Position numbers and translations under genes: made by a program. Shown piece after piece: positions 63,601 through 64,000 of a stretch of DNA of 64,000 nucleotides. Under the pieces are notes generated by a model that saw only the letters and a program-made list of their open reading frames with translations, had not been told where the DNA came from and did no database searches. Positions within the stretch are counted from its first letter, which is position 1. Every line of letters starts with the position of its first letter. The DNA comes from Psilocybe azurescens (taxonomy: Eukaryota > Basidiomycota > Agaricomycetes > Agaricales > Agrocybaceae): NCBI GenBank assembly GCA_023853785.1, contig JAJIRX010000783.1:62001-126000 (forward strand), given 5' to 3'.

Positions 63601-64000
63601 AATAGTCGCGATCCTCGAGTGCACGCTGGTACCTCCGAGGCACCAAGTCACTACAATAGTAGTGAAGCTACTGTCGTCTTCGGTCGACTGACACAGCATG
63701 CGGCGAGTCCCAAGGTGATTATAACACGATAATCTCTTTCCTCGATTTCTTTTCAGAGACTGATTGACTTCTTCAGCTCACTCTTGGCAGGCCTTCAGAT
63801 GGCCATGAACACAAGAATAGTGTAAGTGCATGTCCTCTGAGTCCGGTGATATAACCCATCTCAGAGCCTTTGTTCCAATACGCCACGTATAGAGGCAAGA
63901 GGTGATAGAACTTGACACACGAAATCGGCATCATGGTAAGGGAAAGTCAGAGCTTGCAGTCCATGTCCACAAGGTAGTAGATAGCACGCTGGTGTATATA
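63601..64000. other. Right edge, no gene recognised
   Basis: Follows the DUF6534 relic; nothing recognisable. Confidence 0.5.

Overview
This window is nuclear DNA of a filamentous basidiomycete, most likely an Agaricomycete. The genes are split by many introns of about 45-70 bp with GT-AG ends. There is a Plavaka-type transposon (a family typical of mushroom genomes), several genes of the fungal DUF6534 membrane family, and secreted wood- or litter-degrading enzymes (tyrosinase, GH1 beta-glucosidase, CBM1-GH5 endoglucanases). No tRNA, rRNA or CRISPR was found.

Layout. 1-0.6 kb: relic of electron-transferring-flavoprotein dehydrogenase (minus). 1-5.3 kb: Plavaka transposase with broken frames. 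5.9-9.7 kb: M1 aminopeptidase, cut off at its 3' end by a 3.3-kb Tc1/mariner-like element (9740-13047) with 38-bp inverted repeats and a TA duplication. 13-16.7 kb: unidentified relic, AT-rich spacer and a small MITE. 16.7-18 kb: tyrosinase (minus). 19.3-20.7 kb: fungal rhodopsin-domain membrane protein. 23.4-25.7 kb: GH1 beta-glucosidase. 26.7-28.4 kb: DUF6534 protein. 28.8-32.4 kb: a putative mitochondrial protein and, divergent from it, the decapping activator DCP1, followed by a very pyrimidine-rich stretch. 35.8-37.4 kb: second DUF6534 protein. 37.8-39.1 kb: ORC2 (minus). 40.2-41.1 kb: HMG-box protein (minus). 43.5-51.2 kb: two GH5 endoglucanases with an HMG-box gene between them. 51.8-55.6 kb: HAM1-like lipid-transfer-type protein. 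56.7-57.8 kb: inverted copy of the HMG-box gene. 58.9-61.4 kb: MFS transporter (minus). 62.4-63.6 kb: DUF6534 pseudogene.

The most striking structure is an inverted duplication of about 2.1 kb (45944-48121 against 56213-58261). Each arm carries one HMG-box gene with its whole promoter, including a conserved CGCGTC-rich block and a CCAAT box. The arms enclose an 8-kb loop holding an endoglucanase and the HAM1-like gene. A second pattern cuts across the window. At about fifteen places an otherwise well-conserved reading frame is restored by adding one base to a homopolymer run. This hits functional-looking genes as well as transposons, which points to homopolymer under-calling in the assembly rather than wholesale pseudogenisation. 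Gene status below is given with that in mind. Functionally the window mixes housekeeping genes (ORC2, DCP1, aminopeptidase) with secreted carbohydrate or phenol enzymes, HMG-box regulators and transport or membrane genes. It is not a biosynthetic cluster.
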